A stretch of DNA of 64,000 nt from Alphaproteobacteria bacterium (GTDB lineage Bacteria > Pseudomonadota > Alphaproteobacteria > RF32 > CAG-239), in NCBI GenBank assembly GCA_900767645.1, contig CAAFZY010000005.1:32312-96311 (forward strand), in the 5' to 3' direction. The stretch's first letter is position 1, and every line of letters begins with the position of its first letter. A program made the position numbers and the translations under genes. The notes beneath the pieces were generated by a model that was given only the letters and a program-made list of their open reading frames with translations, searched no databases and was not told where the DNA came from. This document shows positions 26,706 to 35,181 of this stretch, piece after piece.

Positions 26706-29700
26706 ATGAAATATTGTTTAGGACTTGATTTAGGCGTTGGCTCAATCGGTAGCGTGGTTGTGGAATTAGATAAAAATAATAATCCTGAAAATATTGCAGA
26801 TGCCGGAGTGCGGATTTTTGAGGTATCGGAGGGCGCAGAAGAAAGGCGAACAAAACGCACGGCGCGTAAAAATTTAATCAGAACAAGAAAACGTTTAGAA
26901 CTTTTAGCACAAAAATTGTATGAAAATAATTTATGGGTTAGTGCGAATCCTGAAGGCACAAATAATTTAAAATCAAAATCTCCTTATAAAATTCGTTATG
27001 ATGCTTTAAATGGTAAGTTGGAAAATCAAAATTATATCGGGCGAGCAATTTTGCATTTGGCGAAACATCGTGGTGCCGGTTTTGTTTCAGCCGCTGAAGA
27101 AATGGAAGAAGAAGTTTTAGAAGAAGGCGAAAAATCTAAAGCTAAAAAATCTTCTTATGACATGATGCTTTATCATTTAAAAGAAACAAATTCCAGAACT
27201 GTCGGTGAGTTTTTTTACAATAAAATAATCTCCGGTAAAGGAAATGATAAAACGGTTCGTCAGAAAAAATATGCCATTGAAAAGAATATTATAGATTACG
27301 CAATTCCGCGCTATTTGGTAAAAGATGAGTTCAATCAAATTTGGAATAAACAAGCCGAATTTTATCCACAGATGAAAAAAGAAAATTTAAAGAAAGAAAT
27401 TTACGATATTTTGTTTTATGAACGTCCGGCAGCACCATACGCAACCGGTAAATGCATTTATTTCAGGGATGAAGACCGCCTGCTAAAAGCGCACCCTCTT
27501 TCAGAGATGCGCCGTATTTATGAGGAAGTCAACAACATTCGTATTTTAAATGATATGAGTAAAAGAAAATTAACCTTGGAAGAAAGAGATTCTATTATTA
27601 ATGAGCTTTTGCTAAAAGGCCAAAATGCAGGTAAACAGGCAATCAAAAAATTGCTTAATTTGTCTGCGCAACACAAAATTTCTTTGGTTGATGACAGAGT
27701 AATTAAAGCCTATTTATATTCTCGTCCTGAATTTGCAAATAACGAATATTTACAAAAGATGAATGAAGACGAGCTTTCATCTTTTATTGAGTTTTTGTCA
27801 GAACCAAAAATATCACAGGATAAAAATGGCCGTTTATACAATGAAGATTCGTTAATTGAGTATCTTAAGCCAATTCTGAAAATTGATGACGAAAAAGAAA
27901 TCGGCAACCTTTTAACCAAACTGCCCAAAGGGAGAGGAATGTTAGGTATAAGCGCCACAAAAATTATTCTGGAAAAATTAAAAGAAGATGTATTAACACA
28001 TCGTGAAATTACCGATAAATTAGCCGAAACAGATAAACGATTTATGGCAGAGGAAGAAATAGCCCGCCAAAATCAGGGAAAATGTTTTCAACTTCCGTAT
28101 TACGGGGAGATCTTGCAAACAGATACGGCTCCGCTTCCGCCTTTAATGATAAATAACAACAAGAGCCTTAACCATGACGAGATAAAATGGGGTAAAATAG
28201 CCAATCCTGCCGTGCATATGATTCTCAATCAAATTCGCTTAGTTGTTAATGAAATTATCAAAATTTACGGCAAGCCTTACAATATCAATATTGAACTTGG
28301 TCGTGATGTCGGTATGTCAACAAAGAAGAAAAAAGAATTTGAAAACAGACAAAAACAAAATGAAAAACTTAATGAAGAGGCTAAAAAATATTTAAAAGAG
28401 CATAAAATTGTCATAAACAGTAAAAACATTTTAAAATACAAATTGGCCAAAGAGCAAGGCTGGAAAGATGCCTATAATCCGACACAAAATATTTCTTCCG
28501 TATTTACGGGTATGGAAGTTGAGCATATTATTCCCCAAGCCAAAGGCGGAACAGATACATATAACAATCTCTGTTTAGTTAATAGCAATGACAACTTAAA
28601 TAAAGGCGACCGATATGCCTATGAATATTTTGCAGAAACAAAAACACCGGAAGAAATCAGAGAAATTCTAAAAAATGCCCGTTCCCGTACCCCTGACAAG
28701 TCTTGGCGTTTTGAAGCTGATGCGCGAGAAAAATATGAAGAAAGCGGCGATAAAGAAGAAAGTACCCGTTATTTGACGGATACCCGCTATGTTGCAAAAA
28801 TGGCGGCACGTTATTTGCGAGCTATTGTTGATTGCCCTGATTGTGATGAAGTTATGGACAATCGTATTTTGGCAGTCAAAGGCGGGCAGACTGCAGAGTT
28901 GCGTAAGCGTTGGGATTTGCAAGGCTTGGAATATGATTTAATGGGCTTAAATATCCCGAGATATATTGATTGCGCGCCATATTGGCGGGAGTTGGATACC
29001 GGCGAAATAATTGACGGAGAGCAAAAGCCGGATATTGATGGTAATTGGAAATTTTATAATTGTGTAAAGAATCCTGAATGGTCGCCAAAGCCACGTATTG
29101 ACCACAGACATCATGCGATGGATGCTATAACAGTTGCTTGTGCAAACCGTGGATTAATTCAGAAAATGGCAGAAGAAAATGATATTAACAAAATTCATTA
29201 TCCGTTGCCTTTAACTTCTGTTGAATCTGTAGCAGATTTTAGAAGAAAAGTTATTTCCTGTCTAAAAGATATCAAAATTTCGCACAAACCTGATCACAGT
29301 AAGGCTGGACAATTACATAAAGAAACAGGCAGAACTGTTTTGTGTCAAAACCCTGATGATCCAAATTGTTTAATCACTGTTTATTCTCGCAAAATTTTAC
29401 AGGTGGTAAAATCTGCTAAAGATTTAACTAAACTGCTCATTCCAGAAACAATCAAGAATGAATGGCATGAGGATATTGCAGAATATAAAGCCAAACAGGC
29501 TAAGCTAGTACAAGATTTTGAACTTTATATGAATACGGCGGAGCAAATTTTAATTGCCGAAAATGAACAGGGTGTGGCAGAAGGTAAAAAGGAAATTAAA
29601 ATTACTGAAGGAAGAATTTTGTTAAAGGCGTTCCGTATTATTCAAGATAAAGGCCTATGGAAAGGTGATAAATTTAGATGCTATGAAAATAATTCTTCTT

Positions 29701-30173
29701 TGGTTTATATCAAAAAACATGGTGTGGCTTATGAAGGGCGAAATAACCATTGTGTAGATTTTTACGTTAAAGATGGTAAAGTCGGTTGGGAGGTTATTAA
29801 ACGATTTGATGCAAATCAGCCTGATTTTGTTCCGCAATGGAAAAAAGACGGAGGAAAACTTATTTGGTCAGTTCAACAACGCGATATGTTGGAATTAGAT
29901 ACTCCTGATGAGTGGAAATCATATACCGATAAAGAGCGCTGTTTAGCTAAAGTAAAAAAGTTCAGCGATGGAGAATTTAATATTGATTATATGGCTGACG
30001 CTCGTATGACATCGCCAAAAGATAAAAACTTAAAATATATGTTTGTTAATACTTTAAGAAAGGGGCTGGCATTTTTACTTCAGCATAAAGCGCGGAAAAT
30101 AGAACTTACACCGTTTGGCAAAGTAAAGAAAAAACATAAGGTGTTGTGGAATGGCACGAAGACAGCGGCTTGA
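26706..30173 (+). CDS. cas9: CRISPR effector nuclease Cas9 (type II-C size class)
   Basis: 1155 residues. RuvC-I GLDLGVGSIG with catalytic Asp8; arginine-rich bridge helix about 47-66 (RRTKRTARKNLIRTRKR); RuvC-II NINIELGRDVG with Glu530; HNH VEHIIPQAKGGTDTYNNLC with His607 and the following NDNLNKGD; RuvC-III DHRHHAMDA with His803 and Asp806. All nuclease residues are present, so both strands of target DNA should be cut. The absence of csn2 and cas4 and the size point to II-C. AGGAG 6 bases before ATG supports the start. The 3' end overlaps cas2 by 23 bases. PAM cannot be read from the sequence. Confidence 0.97.
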   Translation: MKYCLGLDLGVGSIGSVVVELDKNNNPENIADAGVRIFEVSEGAEERRTKRTARKNLIRTRKRLELLAQKLYENNLWVSANPEGTNNLKSKSPYKIRYDALNGKLENQNYIGRAILHLAKHRGAGFVSAAEEMEEEVLEEGEKSKAKKSSYDMMLYHLKETNSRTVGEFFYNKIISGKGNDKTVRQKKYAIEKNIIDYAIPRYLVKDEFNQIWNKQAEFYPQMKKENLKKEIYDILFYERPAAPYATGKCIYFRDEDRLLKAHPLSEMRRIYEEVNNIRILNDMSKRKLTLEERDSIINELLLKGQNAGKQAIKKLLNLSAQHKISLVDDRVIKAYLYSRPEFANNEYLQKMNEDELSSFIEFLSEPKISQDKNGRLYNEDSLIEYLKPILKIDDEKEIGNLLTKLPKGRGMLGISATKIILEKLKEDVLTHREITDKLAETDKRFMAEEEIARQNQGKCFQLPYYGEILQTDTAPLPPLMINNNKSLNHDEIKWGKIANPAVHMILNQIRLVVNEIIKIYGKPYNINIELGRDVGMSTKKKKEFENRQKQNEKLNEEAKKYLKEHKIVINSKNILKYKLAKEQGWKDAYNPTQNISSVFTGMEVEHIIPQAKGGTDTYNNLCLVNSNDNLNKGDRYAYEYFAETKTPEEIREILKNARSRTPDKSWRFEADAREKYEESGDKEESTRYLTDTRYVAKMAARYLRAIVDCPDCDEVMDNRILAVKGGQTAELRKRWDLQGLEYDLMGLNIPRYIDCAPYWRELDTGEIIDGEQKPDIDGNWKFYNCVKNPEWSPKPRIDHRHHAMDAITVACANRGLIQKMAEENDINKIHYPLPLTSVESVADFRRKVISCLKDIKISHKPDHSKAGQLHKETGRTVLCQNPDDPNCLITVYSRKILQVVKSAKDLTKLLIPETIKNEWHEDIAEYKAKQAKLVQDFELYMNTAEQILIAENEQGVAEGKKEIKITEGRILLKAFRIIQDKGLWKGDKFRCYENNSSLVYIKKHGVAYEGRNNHCVDFYVKDGKVGWEVIKRFDANQPDFVPQWKKDGGKLIWSVQQRDMLELDTPDEWKSYTDKERCLAKVKKFSDGEFNIDYMADARMTSPKDKNLKYMFVNTLRKGLAFLLQHKARKIELTPFGKVKKKHKVLWNGTKTAA

Positions 30174-30513
30174 AACTTTAACCGGATGGTCTATGATGTG
30201 GATAATATGTATGTTTGATATTCCGGTCAGGACTAAAACCGAAATGCGTAAAGCGACTCGTTTTCGTAATTTGCTTTTGGATAATGGTTTTGTTATGAAG
30301 CAGTTTTCGGTTTATATAAAACCGGTAAAAAGCTTAAATGTTGGACAAACAGTCACGAAAAGCCTTGCAAAGTATATTCCGGATAACTCTTCTGTCTCTT
30401 TTTTATATATTACCGATAAACAATATTTAATGACGGAAAATTATTTGGGAAAAAATTATGAAGAGAATGAAGAAGAGAATCGCGAAAAAAATGGGCAATT
30501 ATTGCTTTTTTAA
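30151..30513 (+). CDS. cas2: CRISPR-associated protein Cas2
   Basis: Up to 120 residues. The core begins MMWIICMFDIPVRTKTEMRK, with the metal-site Asp in MFDIP, followed by RFRNLLLDNGFVMKQFSVYI, the ferredoxin-like Cas2 fold. The ATG at 30151 overlaps the cas9 end by 23 bases; starts at 30193 or 30196 would give the more usual Cas2 N-terminus. The C-terminus has an acidic tail (ENEEENREKNGQ). It forms the adaptation complex with Cas1. Confidence 0.93.
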   Translation: MARRQRLETLTGWSMMWIICMFDIPVRTKTEMRKATRFRNLLLDNGFVMKQFSVYIKPVKSLNVGQTVTKSLAKYIPDNSSVSFLYITDKQYLMTENYLGKNYEENEEENREKNGQLLLF

Positions 30514-30543
30514 GGGTGTCTTTTAGCGTTTTTATAATAAACA

Positions 30544-30575
30544 AAAGCCTTGAAATGTTGTCATTTCAAGGCTTT
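30544..30575 (-). terminator. Bidirectional terminator between cas2 and the CRISPR array
   Basis: A perfect 13-bp stem (aaagccttgaaat / atttcaaggcttt) with a 6-base loop. On the minus strand it is followed by TTTGTTTATTAT, so it best ends transcripts coming leftward from the array; it can also end the cas9-cas2 transcript. Confidence 0.82.
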
Positions 30576-30587
30576 GCGCTATTAGAT

Positions 30588-30623
30588 AGCATATCAGAGA
30601 TTAATTAGACGGTCAACTATAAC
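30588..30623 (-). promoter_or_regulatory. Promoter embedded in every CRISPR repeat (first copy shown)
   Basis: On the minus strand repeat positions 8-13 are TTGACC, positions 14-30 a 17-base spacer and positions 31-36 TATGCT, with TG at 28-29 giving an extended -10 (TGATATGCT). Transcription would begin about 6-7 bases inside the next spacer, yielding crRNAs with a shortened spacer, as described for the Neisseria meningitidis type II-C system. The variant last repeat keeps both boxes. The anti-repeat copy at 26572 keeps the -35 but not the -10. Confidence 0.7.
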
Positions 30624-31414
30624 TATTTCGCCCTCAATGTATCGATATTTTGTAGCATATCAGAGATTAATTAGACGGTCAACTATAACGCTTGGTTCTG
30701 CGACGTCTCAAGGACATTTAGCATATCAGAGATTAATTAGACGGTCAACTATAACACAGTACCGGCAATGTTGTATAGTCGTCACAGCATATCAGAGATT
30801 AATTAGACGGTCAACTATAACTGCCACCCATGAGCCCGCTTGCTATTTCTAGCATATCAGAGATTAATTAGACGGTCAACTATAACTAGCTGTCAATAGC
30901 TTTTTTATTATTTTCCAGCATATCAGAGATTAATTAGACGGTCAACTATAACTAATTTACTGTGCTCTTTTTGCTGAATAAAAGCATATCAGAGATTAAT
31001 TAGACGGTCAACTATAACAGAAGTATGACGAGTACTCAGAATATTATAAGCATATCAGAGATTAATTAGACGGTCAACTATAACACAAGCTGCAGGATAG
31101 GCTTATTCAGCAAAGCATATCAGAGATTAATTAGACGGTCAACTATAACATGTTTTGCTCAATAACAGTTTTGTTAACTAGCATATCAGAGATTAATTAG
31201 ACGGTCAACTATAACGCTAAAATGTTAGCGTTGGTCTTTATTGACAGCATATCAGAGATTAATTAGACGGTCAACTATAACTATCCGGACATATTATACA
31301 TCATGTCACCAAGCATATCAGAGATTAATTAGACGGTCAACTATAACAATTTTCGGACGGTGTCGGCGCATAAGTGAAGCATATCAGAGATTAATTAGAC
31401 GGTCAACTTATAAC
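30588..31414 (-). CRISPR. CRISPR array: 13 repeats of 36 bp, 12 spacers of 29-30 bp
   Basis: Repeats start at 30588, 30654, 30720, 30786, 30851, 30917, 30983, 31049, 31114, 31180, 31246, 31312 and 31378. All are identical except the last, which has one extra T (37 bp). Spacers are 30 nt, with 29-nt exceptions (30822-30850 and 31085-31113). On the minus strand the repeat begins GTTATAGTTGACC and ends TGATATGCT; the tracrRNA anti-repeat complements that strand, so crRNAs are read leftward, toward cas2. Each repeat holds a promoter (see separate entry). I saw no match of a spacer to other parts of the window, by eye only. Confidence 0.97.
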
Positions 31415-31428
31415 CAAGTATTGTTATA

Positions 31429-31542
31429 GCCTTTCGCTTGTAGTCGGTCTGGCTTGTAAGCTCTGCCTAAAGGCAATCGCTAACTGCGCTGCGGTCACTT
31501 GTTTTGTAAGCTCGCTGCGGTTGCTGTCGCTTTCCTTGCTCG
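31429..31542. repeat. Repeat block B, copy 1
   Basis: About 114 bp closely matching 53705-53817 (both begin gcctttcgcttgtagtcggt and contain gcaatcgctaact and cacttgttttgtaagctcgc). It begins 15 bases after the CRISPR array. The following bases hold a perfect 11-bp hairpin (31565-31594, gataaaaaagc / gcttttttatc), a second hairpin (aactcac / gtgagtt, 31599-31615) and a T-arm-like gttcgaac. No convincing open reading frame. Confidence 0.75.
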
Positions 31543-31641
31543 CGAACAAAACTACGCTTTCGGCGATAAAAAAGCAGATAACAGCTTTTTTATCTTGAAA
31601 CTCACTCCGTGAGTTCGAACCTCTACTTTCACTCATTATTT

Positions 31642-31678
31642 ACAACAAAACCCGCCACAAGGGCGGGTGTTGTTGTAA
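31642..31678 (-). terminator. Hairpin abutting the displaced tRNA-Ser tail
   Basis: An imperfect stem of about 15-17 bp (ttacaacaaaacccgcc / ggcgggtgttgttgtaa) sits directly beside a 20-bp copy of the tRNA-Ser 3' end, in the same relation as the terminator at 31818-31846 has to the intact tRNA. Likely the original tRNA-Ser terminator. Confidence 0.6.
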
Positions 31679-31847
31679 ATGGCGGATAGAGTGAGATTAT
31701 TCCGCTGCGCTTCATTCACTGTGCTCATCGGCTATCGCCGACCGGCGTACTCCCGTCCGCCTTTCGCTTGTAGTCGAACTCACTTCTCGTGAGTTCTTAT
31801 CTTCTGAATATGCCATTACAAAAAGCCCCATAAAGGGGCTTTTTGTA
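31679..31847. mobile_element. 169-bp mini-element flanked by copies of the tRNA-Ser 3' end
   Basis: Bases 31679-31698 are identical to 31848-31867, the last 20 bases of the tRNA-Ser gene region (atggcggatagagtgagatt). Between them lies block A (31699-31776, begins attccgctgcgc, contains cgccgaccggcgt), a hairpin (gaactcac / gtgagttc), and a terminator. Block A is shared with 53645-53723, where it also joins a tRNA tail at exactly the same T-loop position (gatt). The layout, intact tRNA then element then displaced tail, is that of a tRNA-targeted integration. It encodes nothing visible. Confidence 0.6.
31818..31846 (-). terminator. Terminator of tRNA-Ser
   Basis: Perfect 12-bp stem (acaaaaagcccc / ggggctttttgt), 5-base loop. 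The pairing can extend outward to 18 bp and then takes in the CCA end of the tRNA (gccatta / taatggc). Confidence 0.85.
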
Positions 31848-31848
31848 A

Positions 31849-31939
31849 TGGCGGATAGAGTGAGATTCGAACTCACGGTACCCTTTGGAGGTACACACGA
31901 TTTCCAATCGTGCGCCTTAGACCGCTCGGCCATCTATCC
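31849..31939 (-). tRNA. tRNA-Ser (GGA anticodon)
   Basis: On the minus strand the gene begins GGATAGATGGCCGAGCGG and ends in TCTATCC plus discriminator G and an encoded CCA. The 7-bp acceptor stem GGATAGA/TCTATCC is perfect, the anticodon loop reads TTGGAAA (GGA), a long variable arm is present, and the T arm is GTGAG-TTCGAAT-CTCAC. Length 91 with CCA, right for class II tRNA. Confidence 0.95.
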
Positions 31940-32014
31940 ATAGCTACAACTTCTAAATCGTTTTTTGCTAATTGGCAAGCCTTTTTTTCTGCTATTTGGA
32001 TTTTTATTATATTC

Positions 32015-32731
32015 TTAAAATTCGGAATGAAAAATGTTAATTCCGTTTTTTAAATTTTTTATCAGATTGCTCAAACTTTTTTGTTGATGTTGTTCCGGTT
32101 TGGGCGCAAAAGCGCTACCGTAACTGACGGGGATTTTTATCCGAATCGATGATTTTCTTAAATTTACGGGCGTTATTTGTTTGTAGTTCTTGAAATCGGT
32201 TTTGCCGTTAAAGCCTAATTCTTTTAAAAACGGGCTTAAAATTGTTTTGTATGTATCGCGTTTATCTCTGAAAATAATATTGTCCCAAAACTCTTGAAAT
32301 TTGGAGTTTTTGATTATGTTATGCTTAAAAATTATAAACCGCCCGTTATCTTCGGGAATATGGTTATATTTTTCCGTCATGCCCCAAAAATCATAATTTT
32401 GAAATTTAAGATACGCTGAAATATTTTGTAAATGATTAAGCGGAGCATAAGTGTTTTCATTGCAAAAAACCACTTCATCATATTCAAGCAGTTTTTGCCA
32501 CCCTAAGTGATAAATTAAATATTGCCATGAACCGTAATCATTGCCATTATGAACTACCGAATCGGCGTAAACTATACAGTCTTGCAGTTTTTGCAATTCA
32601 GATGCCGGCATTGTTCCGTTATTTAAATAATATACATCGCCGGTTTTTGTTAATCTTTGTAATAAAAAAACGGTATAATCATTAAGAATATTACCGTTAT
32701 TGCGTCCGACCGCAAGGTAAATTCTGCTCAT
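32015..32731 (-). CDS. RgpF-like (rhamnan synthesis F family) glycan protein
   Basis: 238 residues. The segments NDYGSWQYLIYHLGWQKLLE and YDEVVFCNENTYAPLN followed by FWGMTE match the pattern of the rhamnan synthesis protein F family, associated with glycosyltransferases of cell-surface polysaccharides. No signal peptide or membrane helix, so it acts in the cytoplasm. The usual partner glycosyltransferases are not adjacent. Family assignment moderately sure, substrate unknown. Confidence 0.65.
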   Translation of the reverse strand: MSRIYLAVGRNNGNILNDYTVFLLQRLTKTGDVYYLNNGTMPASELQKLQDCIVYADSVVHNGNDYGSWQYLIYHLGWQKLLEYDEVVFCNENTYAPLNHLQNISAYLKFQNYDFWGMTEKYNHIPEDNGRFIIFKHNIIKNSKFQEFWDNIIFRDKRDTYKTILSPFLKELGFNGKTDFKNYKQITPVNLRKSSIRIKIPVSYGSAFAPKPEQHQQKSLSNLIKNLKNGINIFHSEF

Positions 32732-32818
32732 CTTTATTCTCCTTAATACAAGGAAATATAAGAAAGAGCATTATTTTTTAAACCTCGCGGCCGTGTTTAA
32801 ATCAGTATTTATAACCAA

Positions 32819-33505
32819 TTATTTAGCTTCATCGGGGTCACGCAGAACATAACCTCTGCCCCAAACGGTTTCAATATAGTTTTTACCGCCGGAAGCGTGT
32901 TCAAGTTTTTTGCGCAACTTGCAAATAAAGACGTCAATAATTTTAAGTTCCGGCTCATCAATACCGCCGTACAGATGGTTTAAGAACTGGTCTTTGTTTA
33001 AGGTTGAACCTTTGCGCAATGAAAGCAGTTCCATAATGCCGTATTCTTTGCCGGTAAGGTGCAAAGCTTTGCCGCCTACGGTTACGGTTTGCGTATCTAA
33101 ATTAACTTCAACCTCGCCGGTTCTGATGATGGAATTGGAATGTCCTTTAGAGCGGCGTACAATAGCTTGAATACGCGCTAACAATTCAGCTTTGTCAAAT
33201 GGTTTGGTTAAGTAATCATCGGCGCCGTATCCTAAGCCTTTAACCTTTTTATCGGGCTCGGATAAACCTGATAAAATCAGTACCGGAGTGTTGACTTTGG
33301 CGTTACGAAGGCTTTTAAGAACTTCATATCCGTTCATATCCGGCAACATTAAGTCAAGAATAATGATATCGTAATCATATAATTTACCGATTTCCAAACC
33401 ATCTTCACCCAAATCAGTGGCATCAACAATCATACCTTCTTTTTTGAGCATGGTTTCAATGCTTTGCGAAACGGCGTAATCATCTTCAACTAACAGCACT
33501 CTCAT
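32819..33505 (-). CDS. ctrA: CtrA cell-cycle response regulator
   Basis: 228 residues, normal for CtrA. Receiver domain [20 protein letters not shown] with acidic pocket Asp8/Asp9, phosphoacceptor Asp51 ([17 protein letters not shown]) and Lys101 ([13 protein letters not shown]); OmpR-type winged helix from about 125 ([46 protein letters not shown]). CtrA is the master cell-cycle regulator of alphaproteobacteria, phosphorylated through CckA-ChpT. The very high similarity to the Caulobacter-type sequence supports the call over other OmpR-type regulators. The upstream region holds a GANTC site and a palindrome. Confidence 0.93.
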   Translation of the reverse strand: MRVLLVEDDYAVSQSIETMLKKEGMIVDATDLGEDGLEIGKLYDYDIIILDLMLPDMNGYEVLKSLRNAKVNTPVLILSGLSEPDKKVKGLGYGADDYLTKPFDKAELLARIQAIVRRSKGHSNSIIRTGEVEVNLDTQTVTVGGKALHLTGKEYGIMELLSLRKGSTLNKDQFLNHLYGGIDEPELKIIDVFICKLRKKLEHASGGKNYIETVWGRGYVLRDPDEAK

Positions 33506-33569
33506 CTTTTTATCCTTCCGTTGTTTTTTACAATGATGTTAATACTATAACGCCATATTTTTTATTTGT

Positions 33570-33603
33570 GAATCATTTTAAACGCCTGTTAATAATTATT
33601 AAC
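33570..33603. promoter_or_regulatory. GANTC site and TTAA palindrome upstream of ctrA
   Basis: GAATC at 33570-33574 is a CcrM methylation site. The perfect palindrome gttaataattattaac at 33588-33603 contains two TTAA half-sites 6 bases apart; the CtrA consensus has 7. The ATG of ctrA is at 33505. In Caulobacter both a GANTC and CtrA sites control ctrA, so a comparable circuit is possible. Confidence 0.45.
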
Positions 33604-33665
33604 AAGAAATTTTGATGCTAATGCTAATTGATTGATATTAAGCAATATTTTTTGGCAAAAAATGT

Positions 33666-34262
33666 TTATTGCGCTTTTTCAAGCACTTTCATACCGGCAA
33701 GATAGGTATTTAACAGCAATTCGCATAAACTGTTTTTGTTAATTTTGGTAAAACTGTCAAGAGTATCGGTGGTTAAAAAAGAGCTTAACGAAAACAGTGA
33801 GAGCCATAAAACCTGAATTGAGAGCAGGCGTTCCGGCAGTGGAATTTCCGGAAACAGCGCCTTAAACGAGCTTTCGACTAATTGGGTAATTTGCACTACG
33901 CGTCGCAGGTAAACTTTTGAAAAGCGGCGGTTATTATTTAAAAGGTGAAAATTGTGCACCAAAAACCACAGATTTTTATTTTCAAGCACAAAATTAATAA
34001 ACTCACGGGCATACAAATTGAGCCGTTGGTATGGCGTGCCGGAAGCCTGCATATGCGCCAAACGAATGTACAGGCTGTCTAAGGTAAGGTAATTTTGAAT
34101 TAAGATAAAATTATCCATATTGCCGAACTGATTGTAAATGGTGCCGACGGAATAGCCTGAAGCTTCAGAGAGTTTGCGGGCAGTTAAAAATTCAGCGCCT
34201 TTTTCTTTAATCAGCTCGCGGCCTTTGTTGACTAAATTTTCTTGGATATTATCTTTATTCAT
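33666..34262 (-). CDS. TetR/AcrR-family transcription regulator
   Basis: 198 residues. The N-terminal helix-turn-helix reads GAEFLTARKLSEASGYSVGT then IYNQFGNMDNF, the standard TetR DNA-binding segment; the rest is an all-helical ligand domain. The target is unknown. The nearest divergent gene is the periplasmic protein at 34362, about 100 bases away, a plausible regulated neighbour. Confidence 0.88.
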   Translation of the reverse strand: MNKDNIQENLVNKGRELIKEKGAEFLTARKLSEASGYSVGTIYNQFGNMDNFILIQNYLTLDSLYIRLAHMQASGTPYQRLNLYAREFINFVLENKNLWFLVHNFHLLNNNRRFSKVYLRRVVQITQLVESSFKALFPEIPLPERLLSIQVLWLSLFSLSSFLTTDTLDSFTKINKNSLCELLLNTYLAGMKVLEKAQ

Positions 34263-34361
34263 GGCTAATTCTTATATCTAAATTAACAAATTCAGCTTAA
34301 TATAGCAGAAAAATGAACAGTGTTCAACTTTTTTTCTTCAATATGCAAAAGGAGAAATTTT

Positions 34362-35168
34362 ATGAAAAAAATGTGGCGATTTTTAACAGTGTTAGGATTT
34401 TTTATGCCTAATACATCCTCGGCGGCAGAAGATTTTTTCGGCGATTTAATGGTTTCAGAGCAGATGAAGCAAGAGGCGGTAAGCGAATCGGGACAAATGG
34501 AAGCCGGTAAAATTTTAGACAGACGTCCGGCGGTGCTTAAAATTAAAGCTAAAAGCAAAAAAATTGAAAAGGTTAAAGATGTTAAGCCGCAAGTAATTTA
34601 TGCGCCGGCTCCGTTCGGATTAAGTTGGCTGGCGCCGCGTAAAGATATTGAGGCATTAAAGGTTTATTTAACTCCGATTGAGCTTAAAGACACTCCGGAA
34701 ACTTACAAAGCAATTAATTTGCCTAAGCCGGTGACTGATTTCAGAGAAATTGACATAAGTTTCGGTGATAATAATCAATTATGGCGGATTATTGCGTACG
34801 GTAAGCCGGTTCAAGACGATACTTCGGCTGCCAACGGCTTAAAACTTTATCGGCAATATTATCAAATGCTGGCTAAAAAATACGGTAATGCTCAGCAATT
34901 TTATACTCCGGCGGCGCTTAATGTCGACGAAACCGATGCTGATGGCAACACGGTCAATCGCGTGGTTGAAATGCCGCTCGGCGCGGAAGGATTTTTACAA
35001 AAACTTGCAAGCGGCGAAGCTGTTTTATATTCAACTTTTGAAAACGGTAAAATCGGAGTAACGTTGGCGTTGTATGCCGATGGCAATGAACAGACCTATA
35101 TTGTGGTTGATTATAAGGATTTGCATACCGGCGAGCAGAAACTTGAAGATATTTATGATGCATTGTAA
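34362..35168 (+). CDS. Predicted periplasmic protein, unknown
   Basis: 268 residues from ATG 34362, chosen for the AAAGGAG just upstream and because it begins a proper signal peptide (MKKMWRFLTVLGFFMPNTSS, cleaved near SSAAEDF). The mature protein has a Lys-rich stretch (LKIKAKSKKIEKVKDVK) and a soluble domain containing PRKDIEALKVYLTPIELKDT. No family recognised. It lies 13 bases before the Mur ligase gene, so it may belong to a cell-wall operon with that ligase and ldcA. Confidence 0.65.
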   Translation: MKKMWRFLTVLGFFMPNTSSAAEDFFGDLMVSEQMKQEAVSESGQMEAGKILDRRPAVLKIKAKSKKIEKVKDVKPQVIYAPAPFGLSWLAPRKDIEALKVYLTPIELKDTPETYKAINLPKPVTDFREIDISFGDNNQLWRIIAYGKPVQDDTSAANGLKLYRQYYQMLAKKYGNAQQFYTPAALNVDETDADGNTVNRVVEMPLGAEGFLQKLASGEAVLYSTFENGKIGVTLALYADGNEQTYIVVDYKDLHTGEQKLEDIYDAL

Positions 35169-35181
35169 AGGAATTTGAACG

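Noticed and set aside
30637..31429. Plus-strand frames with AYQRLIRRSTIT repeats
   Set aside because: They are translations of the CRISPR repeat itself; the 66-bp period happens to keep frame.
31712..31933. 73-codon minus frame over tRNA-Ser
   Set aside because: The translation MAERSKAHDWKSC is the tRNA sequence read as protein; it runs into the repeat element.
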